DNA of 64,000 nt from Orobanche coerulescens (Eukaryota; Streptophyta; Magnoliopsida; Lamiales; Orobanchaceae): contig CM065802.1 of NCBI GenBank assembly GCA_033398695.1, forward strand, positions 137,750,096-137,814,095, given 5' to 3'. The translations under genes were made by a program, and so were the position numbers. Every line of letters starts with the position of its first letter. Position 1 is the stretch's first letter. This document shows positions 9,651-21,727 of this stretch, piece by piece. Under the pieces are notes generated by a model. It saw nothing but the letters and a program-made list of their open reading frames with translations. It searched no databases and was not told where the DNA came from.

Positions 9651-12600
9651 TTAAGAAACAAACAACTCCGGGTACCTAGCACGCATGCTATCCTCGGTTT
9701 CCCAAGTTGCCTCCTCGACACCGTGTCTCGACCACTGAACTTTGACCAAAGGGATGGTCTTATGCCTTAGTTGTTTCTCACGATGCTCCAAAATCTTCAA
9801 AGGACGCTCCTCAAAAGTAATATCTTCAGCAATATCAATCTCGCCATAATCGATGACGTGACTAGGATCCGGAACATATTTCCTCAACTGGGAAACATGA
9901 AAAATGCTATGAACATGACTCAAGGCTGGAGGTAACGCCAAACGGTACGCTAATTCACCGACTCGCTCGAGAATCTCAAAGGGTCCAATAAATCTCGGAC
10001 TCAACTTCCCTTTCTTCCCGAAACGAAAAACTCCTTTCGTCGGCGACACCTTTAGCAAAACGTGGTCTCCCACCTCAAATTCCAAAGGTCGACGACGGAC
10101 GTCGGCATACGACTTCGCCGACTGGGCGCCAACATCCGTTCTCGAATTAACTCTATCTTCCGCCTCGTCTCTAAAACGACATCCGGCTCGGTCCCGACCA
10201 AATCAGACGCCTCATTCCAACAAATCGACGATCGACATCGTCGCCCGTAAAGTGCCTCATACGGTGCCATCCGAATCGACGCGTGCCAACTATTGTTGTA
10301 CGTGAATTCGATCAATGGCAAATGCTCCTCCCAGTCACTACTCCAATCGAGGGCACAAGCACGCAACATGTCCTCGAATGTCTGGATAGTGCGTCCGACC
10401 GCCCATCCGATCTGGATGAAAAGAGGTACTCAAACGCAACCGGGTACCTAACGCCTTATGCACCGCCTGCCAGAAGTGCGATACAAAACGGCCGTCACGA
10501 TCCGAAACAATAGACTTCGGAGTACCGTGAAGTCTCACGATCTGCGCAATAAACACACGAGCTAACTTCTCCGGGCCCCAAGTGTCCTTGATGTCCAGAA
10601 AATGTACCGACTTGGTCAGGCGATCAACAATCACCCATACCATATTCATGCCCGACCTCGATCTCGGCAAACTCGTAACGAAATCCATCGATATATCTTC
10701 CCATTTCCATTCCGGAACGGAAGTGATCGCAATAACCCAATGGTCGCCGATGCTCGATTTTGACTCGCCGGCAAGTCAAACATCTCGCCACAACCGTGCG
10801 ACTTCCTCCTTCATATCATTCCACGGAAGTTCCTCCTCGTGTCCTTGTACATCTTACTCGTAGGGATGAACGGAATAAGGTGTAGCATGGGCGTCCCGTA
10901 AAATACTCGCCTCAACTCTGAGTCGTTCGGCACACAAAGCCGACTCTGGAATCTCAAAACGCCATCCTCGTGAATCACAAACCCAGGAGACTTTCCTTTA
11001 AGAACGTTCTCTCGGATTTGAGTAATCATCGGATCCTCTAATTGCTTCAGCTTAATTTCGTCGATCAAGGATGACGAAATCTCTAAAGCACAAAGTTGCC
11101 CGACTGACTCCGGCAATGAGACTTCAACATCTAACTCGATCAAGGCCCTCCGAAGCTCGGACCGAGATGTAAGGATCTCAAGCGTTCGCAACGCAACCGG
11201 TTTCCGACTCAAGGCGTCGGCCACGACGTTCGCCTTGCCCGGATGATAAAGGATTTCGAGGTCATAATCCTTAATCAACTCTAACCACCTCCTCTGCCTC
11301 ATATTCAACTCCCGCTGAGTAAATATGTATTTCAGACTTTTATGGTCGGTAAAAATCTGACATGTGGAGCCGAAAAGGTAGTGACGCCAAATCTTGAGCG
11401 CAAAAACGACTGCCGCTAACTCCAAATCATGAGTAGGGTAGTTCAGCTCATACGGCCTCAACTGTCTCGACGCATAGGCAATGGTCTTGCCGTGCTGCAT
11501 TAATACACACCCAAGACCCTGACCCGAAGCATCGCTATAAACGGCAAAACCCTCGTTGCCACATGGCAATGCCAAAACCGGGGCTGAAGTCAAACGCTTC
11601 TTGACTCCTCAAAACTCGATCGCCTCTCATCGGTCCGCATTTAACTTCTCGGATTTCTGGAGCAACTGTGTAAGTGGTCGAGCTAGTTTTGAGAAACCCT
11701 CGACGAACCTACGGTAGTAGCCAGCCAAACCCAAGAAACTACGGACCTCCTTCACATTCTTGGGCGGTGCCCAATCCAACACGGCCTCAATCTTCTGCGG
11801 ATCCACACGAACCCCCTCGGCTGAAATCACGTGACCTAAAAACATCACTTCTTTCAGCCAGAACTCACATTTCGAGAACTTCGCATAGAGTTGCTCGGCC
11901 CTCAAAATGTCTAACACTATCCGCAAATGATGGGCATGCTCTTCCTCGTTCCTCGAATAAATAAGAATATCGTCAATGAAGACGACGACACACCTATCCA
12001 AATACTCGATAAAGACCTTGTTCATCAACTGCATGAACACCGCCGGCGCGTTAGTTAACCCGAAAGGCATAACTACAAACTCATAATGTCCGTATCTCGT
12101 CCGAAAAGCTGTTTTCGGCACGTCGGACTCCCTCACCCGGAGCTGATAGTACCCCGATCTCAAATCAATCTTCGAGAATACCGCAGCCTCGCAATCGGTC
12201 GAACAAGTCGTCAATCCTCGGCAAAGGATACTTGTTCTTGATGGTCACCTTGTTTAGTTCGCGATAGTCGATACACAAACGTAGTGAACCATCCTTCTTA
12301 CGTACAAACAAGACCGGTGCGCCCCAAGGCGAGGCGCTCGGTCGAACATACCCCGACTCAAGAAGCTCACTCAACTGCTTCTTCAACTCGGACATCTCTG
12401 AAGGTGCCATGCGATACGGCGCCTTCGAAATAGGAGCCGCGCCCGGCTCTAACTCTATAGCAAACTCAACCTCACGGTCCGGTGGCAATCCCGGTAATTC
12501 GTCAGGAAATACATCAGGAAACTCATTAACGACTGGAATCGACGAAAGCTCGACTCCACCATCCTCCGCCTTTAAGGCATAGCACCAATAACCAGTACAC

Positions 12601-13020
12601 CCCTTTCGCAGGAGTTTCATCGCCTTCAAGGCGTTAATAACGAGTTTCTGGTTCCCCCTCTTTCGCCCGGCGAAAGAGTGCTCGGTGCCATCATCGGCCA
12701 ACATGGTGATGATTCTCGTGCGGTAGTTCATGATTGCACCATGCCGCTCGAGCCAATCATCACCAAGAATCAAATCCTCACCCTCGATACTCACAACAAT
12801 AAGATTAGAGGGCCAAGTCCTCTCACAAATAAGCACAGAACAGTCTCGAACCTCCTGATCACCAACGATCCTATCACCGCTAGGAAGCTTAACGATGAAG
12901 GGCTCACAAGGCGTCAAACGGTCGAGATTCAAACGGCGCACACAATCCCTAGATATGAGCGAATGCGTAGCACCGAATCGAAAAGCACACCGACAGGGAT
13001 GAGAAAGAATTTAAACGGTA
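9651..13020 (-). pseudogene. pol of element 2 (protease, RT, RNase H, integrase, chromodomain), frameshifted
   Basis: Minus-strand pieces in order. 12165-12941: protease tail and RT start, with [20 protein letters not shown]. 11627-12214: RT with [13 protein letters not shown] and intact [10 protein letters not shown]. 10811-11593: RNase H with [41 protein letters not shown]. 10338-10688: integrase core with [13 protein letters not shown] and [12 protein letters not shown]. 10052-10369: [20 protein letters not shown]. 9651-10085: GPFEILERV and a C-terminal chromodomain ([20 protein letters not shown], then [14 protein letters not shown], ending ELFVS). The protease DSGATH motif near 12990 is destroyed by a 1-base loss. 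At least five frameshifts separate the pieces, but catalytic residues are largely kept, so decay is recent. The chromodomain probably targets heterochromatin. Confidence 0.88.
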
Positions 13021-14238
13021 CTGCCGCTACGGAGGCCGGATCATCGGCTCTCCGCATCTCATAGACACGCGGGTGGGCGGAGCCGACATCGGAAGCTCCC
13101 CCTTAGAGGGCTGACCCGACCTCTCCCCGACTAGCACTCGGCGAGACCGAGGAACAAACGATCTCGATTCACACTTGGTTCCCTAGCGCTGGAATGGAAG
13201 CCCGGCACCAAGAATTTTCTCTCTCTCGGCACGAAAGCCTTGTGACCCGATCGCCACACCGATTACACGTCGGCAAAGGGTTCGGACAAACACGACCGAT
13301 GTGGCCCGTACGACCACAATTGAAACACTTCACATCACGAAAAGGAGCACCGGTAGTTCCACGAGGACCCCAGTGAACGAGCCGACCACCGCCGGCGGGA
13401 AGTTAGCGATTTGGGATCTCTCGACCCCCACTCTTGTGGCCCAAAAAGTTCCCTGGACTTACGCTTCTTACTCTCGCGGGCCGCCTCACTCGCAGTCACC
13501 GACATATCATAAGCAAGGGCCCTACTCTGATAATCCTTCAATGTAGTGCATACGAGCCCCGACATATAGTCCCGGATCGGCAACTTCATCCGTCTGGAGA
13601 AATGGAAAATCTTGTCACTCTCCTCGACAACTTGGGTCTTCACATAACCCAACTCTTTATTAAAATCAGCAATAGCTTGAGCTACGGGGATATCCCTCGG
13701 TTGAGCATCATAAAAAGCATGTACCCGAGCCTGTCTGACCGGCCACGGGCAATATTCAGTCTCCATCAATTCTTGAAACTCAGCCCACGAAGCAGCATGG
13801 TCTTTGGGCCCAACGGCCTCCCACCAGTCCGTAGCGTCCCCGGTGAGAAAGTACTGAGCAATAGGAACTCTACGGTCTTCGGGACAGTTAGTGGCAACGA
13901 AGACCTTAGACATCTCCTTGATCCACCCTTCCCAGCCAATCGGGTGCAAGCTCCCAAAACCGAGGAGGATGCATCTTGATGACATCTTGGAGCCAACGGT
14001 CCGCTCCGCCCGATTAGCATGGGCTTGATCCGGTTACGAACCGCTGAGCTATCGCCGCCATTTGGTTCACCATCTGTTGCATAACGGCCGCGATACCAAG
14101 ATCGCACGCCTCGAGAAGAAGCATGGCTATGACGGTCGCCGCTCCCCGAAGATCGTGACGTGGCCGCCCCACCGGCTGCCCCACGTCCCGGCCGCGTCCA
14201 CGACCACGACCGCGACCACGACCTCTTCCGGCATCCAT
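13021..14238 (-). pseudogene. gag of element 2, frameshifted
   Basis: Start ATG at 14238 (minus), beginning MDAGRGRGRGRG, a long Arg-Gly tract. Next comes IAAVMQQMVNQMAAIAQ, then after a frameshift near 14000 the capsid region: GWEGWIKEMSKVFVATNCPE, ATDWWEAVGPKDHAASWAEF, YVKTQVVEESDKIFHFSRRM and ALAYDMSVTASEAARESKK. The nucleocapsid zinc knuckle near 13290-13335 reads CFNCGRTGHIGRVC (CX2CX4HX4C), and a second CNRCG knuckle follows. Gag forms the particle and packages RNA. The start is chosen because the matching ATG in element 3 opens the same Arg-Gly tract. Confidence 0.82.
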
Positions 14239-14477
14239 GCCGGAGTTAAACAAGTAGCAAAAGCCATACGAGGGTAAGTACGGGAGAAGAACAATTACAA
14301 GTCGAGAATCAAAGGTACGATACAAGGAAATAATGAACAGAGGAAGGAAAACTTACGGACCTTTGGTAATCTGGAATCATGGCGGCGTGACGATGATGTG
14401 CAAAACAAAACACCACAAGACCCAATAAACCAACAAGCCTAGGTATCCATAAACCTAGTTCTCTCGATACCATTTTC
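14239..14477 (-). other. leader of element 2 between PBS and gag
   Basis: Untranslated leader. It holds the same GTAAGTTTTCC splice-donor-like word (minus, near 14350) as elements 3 and 9, followed by a pyrimidine-rich run before the gag ATG. The initiator-Met PBS-like site TGGTATCGAGAG is at 14461-14472. Confidence 0.6.
14461..14472 (-). other. primer-binding site, initiator Met tRNA type (element 2)
   Basis: Minus-strand TGGTATCGAGAG, five bases inside the 5' LTR end. The canonical plant site, seen intact in element 4, is TGGTATCAGAGC; this copy lacks one A, as does element 3. Confidence 0.75.
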
Positions 14478-16338
14478 GTAACACCCCAGGATATCCGAGG
14501 TATATTACGGCGCCGTGAATCCCTATATGGGACCCACCAGTGAACGGCATCATACACAACGACTCACGAAGCGATAAAATAACACCACGTTATAAAGACG
14601 CAAAACAGAACAACCCACCCGGTTCAACCGGTCAATATAACATCATCATCCAACACAACATAAACACAACAATACAACTGACGAACAAGAACTTTTAAGT
14701 ACTCGAGTACAGCTATTAGTTCAAAAGCCATAAAAGATGAAAAGACAAAAAGACATTAAGACGTCTCTTATGCATAATCATCACGCATGGCCATCATCCG
14801 TGTACTGGTCCAGCGCCCGCTCGTCCCGATGAACGACTGAAATTCATAAAACGAATTTCCCCAAAACGGGTCCCCAGAGGGGTTAGCAATTACGCTAGTA
14901 CAAGTAGCCAAATGAACACTTTACATCTTACACATATAGTAATGCATGCCATCAAGAAATCATAGTTTCCAAAACGCTCATTTCCGGAAATGCCAATAAT
15001 CAAAACCACATTTGTAAAATGCACCACAATTAACCGCGGACCTGACTTCGTGGATCCTGCCGAGACCGTCGGATCTAACCCACAGTGGTTAAAAGCAAGC
15101 TCGTGGTCCACGGCTTCGTGGAACCCTACCGAGACCCGTCGAGTCTAACCCGTAGTGAGCATACACACACACAATCTCTCATACAAAACTACTATGTCAA
15201 GATTATAAGTTCATAAGGATACTTGCCTCGATTAATTAGACGATGACACGAACGGAACGGAAGAGTTGAACACGACCGCAAGGAACCGGCGGAAATGAAC
15301 CTAACGATTCGAACAACACAATCACAACCAACTCTAGACGATTACGGAAATGGAATACGCCCGGAAACCCGCCTACGATTCATGTATATTCATACCAAAA
15401 ATAACAACGAGGGCGGACCACAACCAAACCCTCTCGATTCCGTAAAAATCCACAAAATATCCATGAATCCGTAGGAAACTAAAGATACTAACAAGAATAA
15501 TCATATTCATCATGAATCCATCAACGAAACGGAAAGAATCGGACAAAACCCCAAAATCCCAAATTATCCAAAAAGGTAGGGTTTCAATGATATTACCTTG
15601 AGTGATTCAAGTACTAAGATCCGTAGAACACGCGTTAGATTGATTATCCGAGCCTCACAACCGAAAAGAAATGATGAAAATCGACCCCCGGATGAAGAAC
15701 TCTCTCCCTCTATATCTCTCTCTCGCGACGCTTAGGAAAAATGGGGGAAGGAAATGAGATGTTCGCTCAGAACAACACATTTATAGTGTAACACAGCAGA
15801 ACCTATCGGCCGGCCTATCGGCCGATAGGCCCAACCGATACCCATACGGAATGCCGGCAGTAGAGTCTATCGACCCCCCTTATCGGCCGAAAGGCTCCTG
15901 GAAGTTCGAAGGTGAAGAAATTTACCTATCGGCCAGCCTATCGGCCGATAGGCCCAACCGATATCCATACAGAATGCCGGCAGTAGAGTCTATCGACCCA
16001 CCCTATCGGCCGAAAGGCTCCTGGAAGTGCTCGGCCAAAAACTGAAACGACCATAACTCTCTCGTCCGGACTCCGATTGACTCACCGTTTGAACCATTGG
16101 AAAGATAACTCGATGATCTATAATATTGCAAAGATTTATAATTTTTGGAGTCACCAAAAATTAATGGTGATCTAACAAAGTCGAACTCATGTGAGGAAAG
16201 TTGAAACGACGAACAATAACGAGAATACAATTCAACAATTGACAGAAAGGACATACTGAAAAATACATGAGGGTCACTATGACCGAGAAATATACCAAAA
16301 ATAAAAATACAAGGGAAAGAAAAATGCCGGATATTACA
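14478..16338 (-). repeat. 5' LTR of element 2, complete
   Basis: About 1.86 kb. Minus orientation starts TGTAATATCCGG (16338) and ends GGGGTGTTAC before the PBS. It holds the CCTATCGG module pair (15802-16027), TATA (15779-15785), a splice-donor-like AAGGTAATAT near 15598, paired CCGACGG repeats (15045-15150), the CCCC/GGGG hairpin (14872-14882) and the terminal 9-bp hairpin (14515-14537). Confidence 0.88.
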
Positions 16339-17971
16339 TTTGGAACCCAATAGGAGGTGTGGGCCGCGGCACAAGATGTGCGTGCCGCGGCACACAAATT
16401 CCTTCAGTTGGTGGTCGAACAAACTGTACTGTGTGCCGCGGCACACCCATCCGGTGCCGCGGCACGCAGCCAGGCCGCTGCACACTCGTCCGGTGCCGCG
16501 GCACACTCGTGTGTCTTCTACGACCAAAACCCAATCAGATCGGTGCCGCGGCACACGCAGGCTGTGCCGCGGCACACTGCCGAAACCTGGGAGTAAATTT
16601 TTGGCCTGTGTCGCAGCACACAAAGCGGTCAACTGTGCAATCTCGTCCTTATTAGACGAGATCGTCCGTCTTCTCCTTCATTTCACCTGCGCGAGAGAGA
16701 GAGAGATCTAAGGGGGAAGAACTTCTCAAGCATTCTTCATCCGGGGGGTCGATTTTCATCATTTCCCTTCGGTTGTGAGGCTCGGATAATCAATCTAACG
16801 CGTGTTCTACGGATCTTAGTACTTGAATCTTCAAAGGTAATATTTCTAGAACCCTATTTTCGATTAATTTGGGGGTTTTGGGTTTTACTTCCGATTCGTT
16901 CCGTTTTGTTGATGGATTCATGATGAATACGATTAATATTGTTAGTATCTTTAGTTTTCCTACGGATTCATGGATATTTTGCGGTTTTTACGGAATCGAG
17001 AGGGTTTGGTTGTGGTCCGCCCTCGTTGTTATTTTTGGTACGAATATACATGAATCGTAGGCGGGTTTTCGGGTGTATTCCATTTCCGTAATCGTCTAGA
17101 GTTGGTTGTGATTGTGTTATTCGAATCGTTAGGTTCATTTCTGCCGGTTCCTTGCGGTCGTGTTCAACACTTCCGTTCCGTTTGTGTCATCGTCTATTTA
17201 ATCGAGGCAAGTATCCTTATGAACTTACAATCTTGACATAGTAGTATTGTATGAGAAATGGTGTGTGTGTGTATGCTCACTACGGGTTAGATCCGACGGG
17301 GTCTCGGTAGGGGTCCACAAGAGACGTGGATCGATGAGCTTGCTTTTAACCACTACGGGTTAGATCCGACGGGGTCTCGGTAGGGGTCCACAGAGACGTG
17401 GATCGACAGTTAATTGTGGTGAAATTTTACAAATGTGATTTGATATTGGCATTTCCGGAAATGAGTGCTTTCGAACGGTTTTCTTTATTGCATGCATTTA
17501 CTATATGTGTAAGATGTAAGTTGTTCATCTGGTTACTTGTACTAGCGTAATTGCTAACCTCTCTGGGGACCCGTTTGGGGAAATTCGTTTTATGAATTTC
17601 AGGTCAGGTTCATCGGGACGAGCGGGCGCTGGACCAGTACACGGATGATGGCCATGCGTGATGATTGTGCATAAGTGACGTCTTAATGTATTTTTGTCTT
17701 TTCATCTTTTGTGGCTTTTGAACTAATAGTTGTACTCGAGTACTTATGAGTTCTTGTTCGTCCGGATTATATTGTTGCCTATATGTTTGTGTTGATTGAT
17801 GATGTTATGTTTGACCGGTTGAACCGGGTGGATTTTTCTGTTTTGCGTCTTTATGACATGGTGTTGTTTTGTCGTTTATGTGAGTCGATGAGTATGATGT
17901 TGTTTCACCGGTGGGTCCCATATAGGGATTCACGCTACCGTAATATACCTCGAATATCTTGAGGGTGTTAC
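16339..17971 (+). repeat. 5' LTR of element 3, 5'-truncated by insertion
   Basis: Matches 31753-33298 of the 3' LTR. It carries six exact copies of the palindrome GTGCCGCGGCAC (16382, 16433, 16454, 16493, 16543, 16564) plus variants. Differences from the 3' LTR include an extra ~63-base copy of the CCGACGGGG repeat (17281-17410, two copies here, one in the 3' LTR) and a cttccg/ctctccg-type scatter of substitutions. It ends GGGTGTTAC. Confidence 0.88.
16360..16620 (+). repeat. GTGCCGCGGCAC palindrome array (5' LTR of element 3)
   Basis: Six exact 12-base palindromes and at least two variants (GTGTCGCAGCAC at 16608), at spacings of about 20-50 bases, with unrelated sequence between. Open frames here are by-products of the repeat. 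Confidence 0.9.
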
Positions 17972-17977
17972 GAAAAT

Positions 17978-17989
17978 GGTATCGAGCTC
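17978..17989 (+). other. primer-binding site of element 3
   Basis: TGGTATCGAGCT, six bases after the LTR end. It matches the initiator-Met site with one missing A. Confidence 0.75.
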
Positions 17990-18208
17990 TAGGTTTATGG
18001 ATACCTAGGCTTGTCGGTTTATTGGGTCTTGTGGTGTTTTGTTTTGCACATCATCGTCACGCCGCCATGATTCCAGATTACCAAAGGTCCGTAAGTTTTC
18101 CTTCCTCTGTTCATTATTTCCTTGTATCGTACCTTTGATTCTCGACTTGTGATTGTTCTTTTCTCGTACTTACCCTCGTATGGCTTTTGCTACTTATTTA
18201 ACTCCAGT
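17990..18208 (+). other. leader of element 3, possible short intron
   Basis: Contains gccgccATGATTCC, a start codon in a good context at 18067, then CGTAAGTTTTCC at about 18091 (donor-like) and TTTAACTCCAG ending at 18207 (acceptor-like), one base before the gag ATG. If the splice used AAAG|GTCCGT instead, the upstream ATG would join gag in frame. Which is used cannot be told from sequence. Confidence 0.4.
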
Positions 18209-19204
18209 ATGGATGCTGGAAGAGGTCGTGGTCGCGGTTGTGGTCGTGGACGCGGCCGGGGACGTGGGGCAGCCGGTGGGGCGGCCACATCGCAGTCTTC
18301 GGGAGCCGGCAGTACCGGCAACCGCCACAGTCATGCTTCTTCTCAGGAGCGCGCTGACCTTGGTATTGCGGCTGTTATGCAACAAATGGTGAACCAAATG
18401 GCGGCAATAGCTCAGGCGGTTCAGAACCCGGATCAGGCTCACGCTAATCGGGGTGGAGCGGATCGATGGCTCCAAGATGTTATCAAGATGCATCCTCCTC
18501 AGTTTTCGGGAGCTTCAGACCCGATTGGCTGGGAAGGGTGGATCAAGGAGATATCTAAGGTCTTCGTTGCCACTAACTTTCCCGAGGACCGTAAAGTCCC
18601 TATTGCTCAATATTTTCTCACTAGGGACGCTACGGACTGGTGGGAGGCCGTTGGGCCCAAAGACCATGCTGCTTCGTGGGCTGAGTTTCAAGAGTTGATG
18701 GAGACTGAATATTGCCCGTGGCCGCCGATGTGCTCGGCACATGCTTTTTATGATGCTCAACCGCGGGATATCCCCGTATCTCAAGCTATTGCTGATTTTA
18801 ACAAGGAGTTGGGTTATGTGAAGACCCAAGTTGTCGAGGAGAGTGACAAGATTTTCCATTTCTCCAGACGGATGAAGTTGCCGATTCGGGACTATATGCC
18901 GGGGCTCGTGTGCACTACCTTGAAAGATTACCAGAGCAGGGCCCTTGCTTACGATATGTCTGTGACGGCGAGTGAGGCGGCCCGCGAGAGTAAGAAGCAG
19001 AAGTCCGTCGGGAACTTTTCGGGCCACAAGAGTGGGGGTCAGCAGAGATCCCAATCTGCTAACTTCCCCGCCGGCAGTGGTCCAGCTCGTTCCGCTGGGG
19101 GTCCTCGTGGAACTACCAGTGCTCCTTTCCGCGATGTGAAGTGTTTCAATTGTGGTAAATGTGCCACGCTACCATACTTGTTTGAGCCCTTTGCCGACGT
19201 GTAA
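18209..19204 (+). CDS. gag polyprotein of element 3
   Basis: The open frame extends upstream to 18122, but the ATG at 18209 is preferred because it opens the shared MDAGRGRG tract. Domains: Arg-Gly tract (residues 1-25), helical IAAVMQQMVNQMAAIAQAVQ (about 55-80), capsid core with GWEGWIKEISKVFVATNFPE, ATDWWEAVGPKDHAASWAEF, ELGYVKTQVVEESDKIFHFS and ALAYDMSVTASEAARESKK (about 110-285), then the nucleocapsid. The zinc knuckle starts CFNCG, but a local scramble and frameshift near 19155-19235 replace the rest (GKCATLPYLFEPF) and end the frame at 19204. Element 2 keeps an intact knuckle here, so this is damage. Particle assembly might survive; RNA binding would be weakened. Confidence 0.85.
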   Translation: MDAGRGRGRGCGRGRGRGRGAAGGAATSQSSGAGSTGNRHSHASSQERADLGIAAVMQQMVNQMAAIAQAVQNPDQAHANRGGADRWLQDVIKMHPPQFSGASDPIGWEGWIKEISKVFVATNFPEDRKVPIAQYFLTRDATDWWEAVGPKDHAASWAEFQELMETEYCPWPPMCSAHAFYDAQPRDIPVSQAIADFNKELGYVKTQVVEESDKIFHFSRRMKLPIRDYMPGLVCTTLKDYQSRALAYDMSVTASEAARESKKQKSVGNFSGHKSGGQQRSQSANFPAGSGPARSAGGPRGTTSAPFRDVKCFNCGKCATLPYLFEPFADV

Positions 19205-19514
19205 TCGGCAGGGCCACCGGCCACAAGGTCGTCAGGCCGAGAGGGAGAGAATTCTTGGTGCCCGGGCTTCCATTCCAGCGCCTAGGGAACCAAGTGTGAA
19301 TCAGGGATCGTTTGCTCCTCAATCTCCGCCGAGTGCTAGTCGGGGGAGAGGTCGGGGTCAGCCCTCTAAGGGGGGAGCTTCCAGCGTCGGCTCAGCCCAC
19401 CCGCGTGTCTATGAGATGCGGAGAGCCGATGATCCAGCGGCTACCGTAGCGACAGGTACCGTTCATATTCTTTCTCATCCTGTCAGTGTGCTTTTCGATT
19501 CTGGTGCTACGCAT
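19205..19514 (+). pseudogene. gag-protease junction of element 3, 5' part split by element 4
   Basis: Frame 19152-19640 resumes gag-pol: ARASIPAPREPSVNQGSF, PPSASRGRGRGQPSKGG, YEMRRADDPAATVATGTVHI, then SVLFDSGATH, the retropepsin active site (DSG). It is cut right after ATH at 19514 by element 4. The protein continues at 28169 with [15 protein letters not shown] codons, so the insertion splits the protease a few residues after the catalytic Asp. Confidence 0.88.
19510..19514. repeat. target site duplication CGCAT, left copy
   Basis: CGCAT directly before element 4. The identical 5-mer follows it at 28164-28168. Confidence 0.92.
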
Positions 19515-21708
19515 TGTAACACCCCCAAACCACTCGGGAATATTACAGCGCCGCAGACCCTCTCCGCGAGGATCTACCAGGCTAAATACAATACAATGCA
19601 TCACTTCACATGCCGACATGGCTACGTAAAGGATCATTAAACCGATTTGGTCTTTTATCACAACACACAACATTACATACATGATTCTTTCCCAAAACTC
19701 ATACCCGCGCAGGGGCTGGAATACAATAACGCTCCCATAAATCGGGATAACAATACATCGTAGAAATAACCAACAAGACTATTCAACATACTCAACGATT
19801 GGTCTTCATGTGATTAGTATCGTCGTCTTCCATCATCCTTCGTATCGATCCTGTGATTCGCTCCCAAAGAACTTTGCAAATACCGGACGCAATACAGACA
19901 TCCACCCCGAATACTCGGGGGTTAGCAAAACTCCACTGTTTTTCTAGTGCAAGTATAAAATATAAATACAAGCCATACATATCATATTCTGGGAATACAA
20001 TAACTTGATTAATTTAGAAAGACTTCCCGAGATGTTTCATTTAGTTAAAATAATTCAAGTCTTGAAAGTAGAATTGAACAAGTAAGCACTTTGAAAACAA
20101 CTCCGAATCCCGGGAGTTTTTGATTGGAAAATAATCACAAAACCTATAGCCATACATCAATTCACAACAGTGGACCAATTACACACAACACACCATCCAT
20201 AAGCCATTCTAGTCCAAGCACCTCTGATGAATATGTTTTACATCCCAAACATTATGGCAAGTCAAAATATAGTGATACTCCGGACATATCACAAAATGCA
20301 TCAAGTCATAAGGTTAAAAATACTCCTGGTTAACCGTGGATCCGACAATACGCGAATCCCTCCTCGACCCCGTCGGGCCCTCTCGGAGTGGCTAACCCAA
20401 ATGTTCGCGGAACCGTCATAAGCGGAACCCTCCTCGGCCCCGTCAGGCCCTCTCGGAGTGAACAAATATAACTCTCACACTCAGAAGTAATATCCGACTT
20501 CCAATGCAAAGGACTATAAACCATATACTCAGAGTACTCACCAGAATGGCCTTCCCAATCGGACACATGCAAGATTAACAATATAATCTACAAACTATGA
20601 AAGGTAGGAATGAAACGAGGTAAACAACAAGTAAAATGTTTTAAAGAATTCACAGCCTTACGGAACCCATTTTGGGACACAACCCAAGGTTATTTCCAAA
20701 ATACAATTCCAATCACAAATCACAGCGTCCAAGACCCAAATACTCACATCGACATCCTTCCAAGGGTTATTCGCATCCCGTGCCAGTAAGCCACGGACCT
20801 CGGAGCCTACTTGAGACATCCCCGAGTGAAAAACCCAATAAAAAATCACACAACATCACACATCATCGTGACGACAGTCATCTAACTATACCACACGAAA
20901 ACCGGGCACAACATACAATTCTAGTACCCATTCTCAGAATGACACATTCGTTCTTGAACACTCAAGTTAATTTGAAGAAGACCTTTATCGAGAATATACT
21001 TATATATATTGATTCTTTTGAAAGTTAAATAACATTCAATTTTCCATATAGACAATCACCAATTTATTATGTATACGGAATACGAAGTGTATGGGCAAGA
21101 TACTTGCCTCGGTAGTTGACACCGCACACTCCGACGAACGTGGATTAACCGGAAAACCTCGAATGCCCACAACTCTCCGGCGGAAACGACGGTAACACCA
21201 CCGATCGGAAAACGGCGAACGGAAGGGTTCCGACTCGAGTTCTTCGCAAGGAACCTGACCCCAACATCATACCATGAATAAATCGACGATCGAACAAGGA
21301 AGAATAATCGTAGAACGCCCGAATCCCCTTTGTGACATTTTATCGAACACTTTCAAGGTGTCGATTTGAAACTCAATAAAACGACGAATCCTCGGCAATC
21401 CAACCGTGGAAAACAAGGGATTCGATATAAAACAACTTAATAATCATCAATGCATCACTATTCTAAGTTATAACGAACCAAACGGACAAAATCCACAAAA
21501 TCCCCAATTTTTCCCAAAACTATGATTTTAGGAAAACTAACCTTGATTCGCTGGATTGAAGGATGTTAAGGAGTGATTCATCGATGTTATCAGCTCCCAA
21601 ACTTCGTGGATTAGTTGTATAGTAACATGCCTTCATCACCCCCAAGAGTCCAGCCGCGGAAGAGAAAGGGAGAAAATGAAAAATGAGTGCAAGCGATCTT
21701 GCTCGTCA

Positions 21709-21716
21709 TATTTATA
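21709..21716 (-). promoter_or_regulatory. TATA box of element 4 LTR
   Basis: Minus-strand TATAAATA, 12 bases downstream (in sense) of the last TAGCGCACGCTA word. The matching box in the right LTR is 27472-27479. In both, a purine-poor leader with ctccctttctc-like runs follows. Confidence 0.6.
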
Positions 21717-21727
21717 TCGGGTGCACC

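Larger units (their letters stand above)
8693..16338 (-). mobile_element. Tekay/Del-type chromovirus, minus strand (element 2)
   Basis: In minus orientation the order is 5' LTR (14478-16338), PBS, gag, protease, RT, RNase H, integrase with chromodomain, PPT, and 3' LTR (9615 down to 8693). The 3' LTR is interrupted at 8693 by the Tat element; the rest must lie left of the window. The element is inserted in the 5' LTR of element 3, between that LTR's first ~230 bases (equivalent to 31525-31757) and the part starting at 16339. The target duplication is probably tttgg (16339-16343). The coding region has many frameshifts. Lineage is assigned from gag, pol and chromodomain similarity to the Tekay/Del clade. 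Confidence 0.85.

Noticed and set aside
16003..16711. Long open frames on both strands around 16.0-16.7 and 31.6-32.1 kb (up to 209 codons), rich in Cys-Arg-Gly-Thr or Ala-Ala-His repeats
   Set aside because: The frames come from the GTGCCGCGGCAC palindromes, which lack stops in several frames. They are LTR sequence.
18122..18208. Upstream extension of the gag frame (29 extra residues)
   Set aside because: The segment has leader character, with splice-like signals, and the conserved gag start is the ATG at 18209.
20672..21028. A 118-codon frame found identically at 26434-26790
   Set aside because: Identity follows from the LTR pair of element 4. Composition is that of non-coding AT-rich leader and there is no domain.
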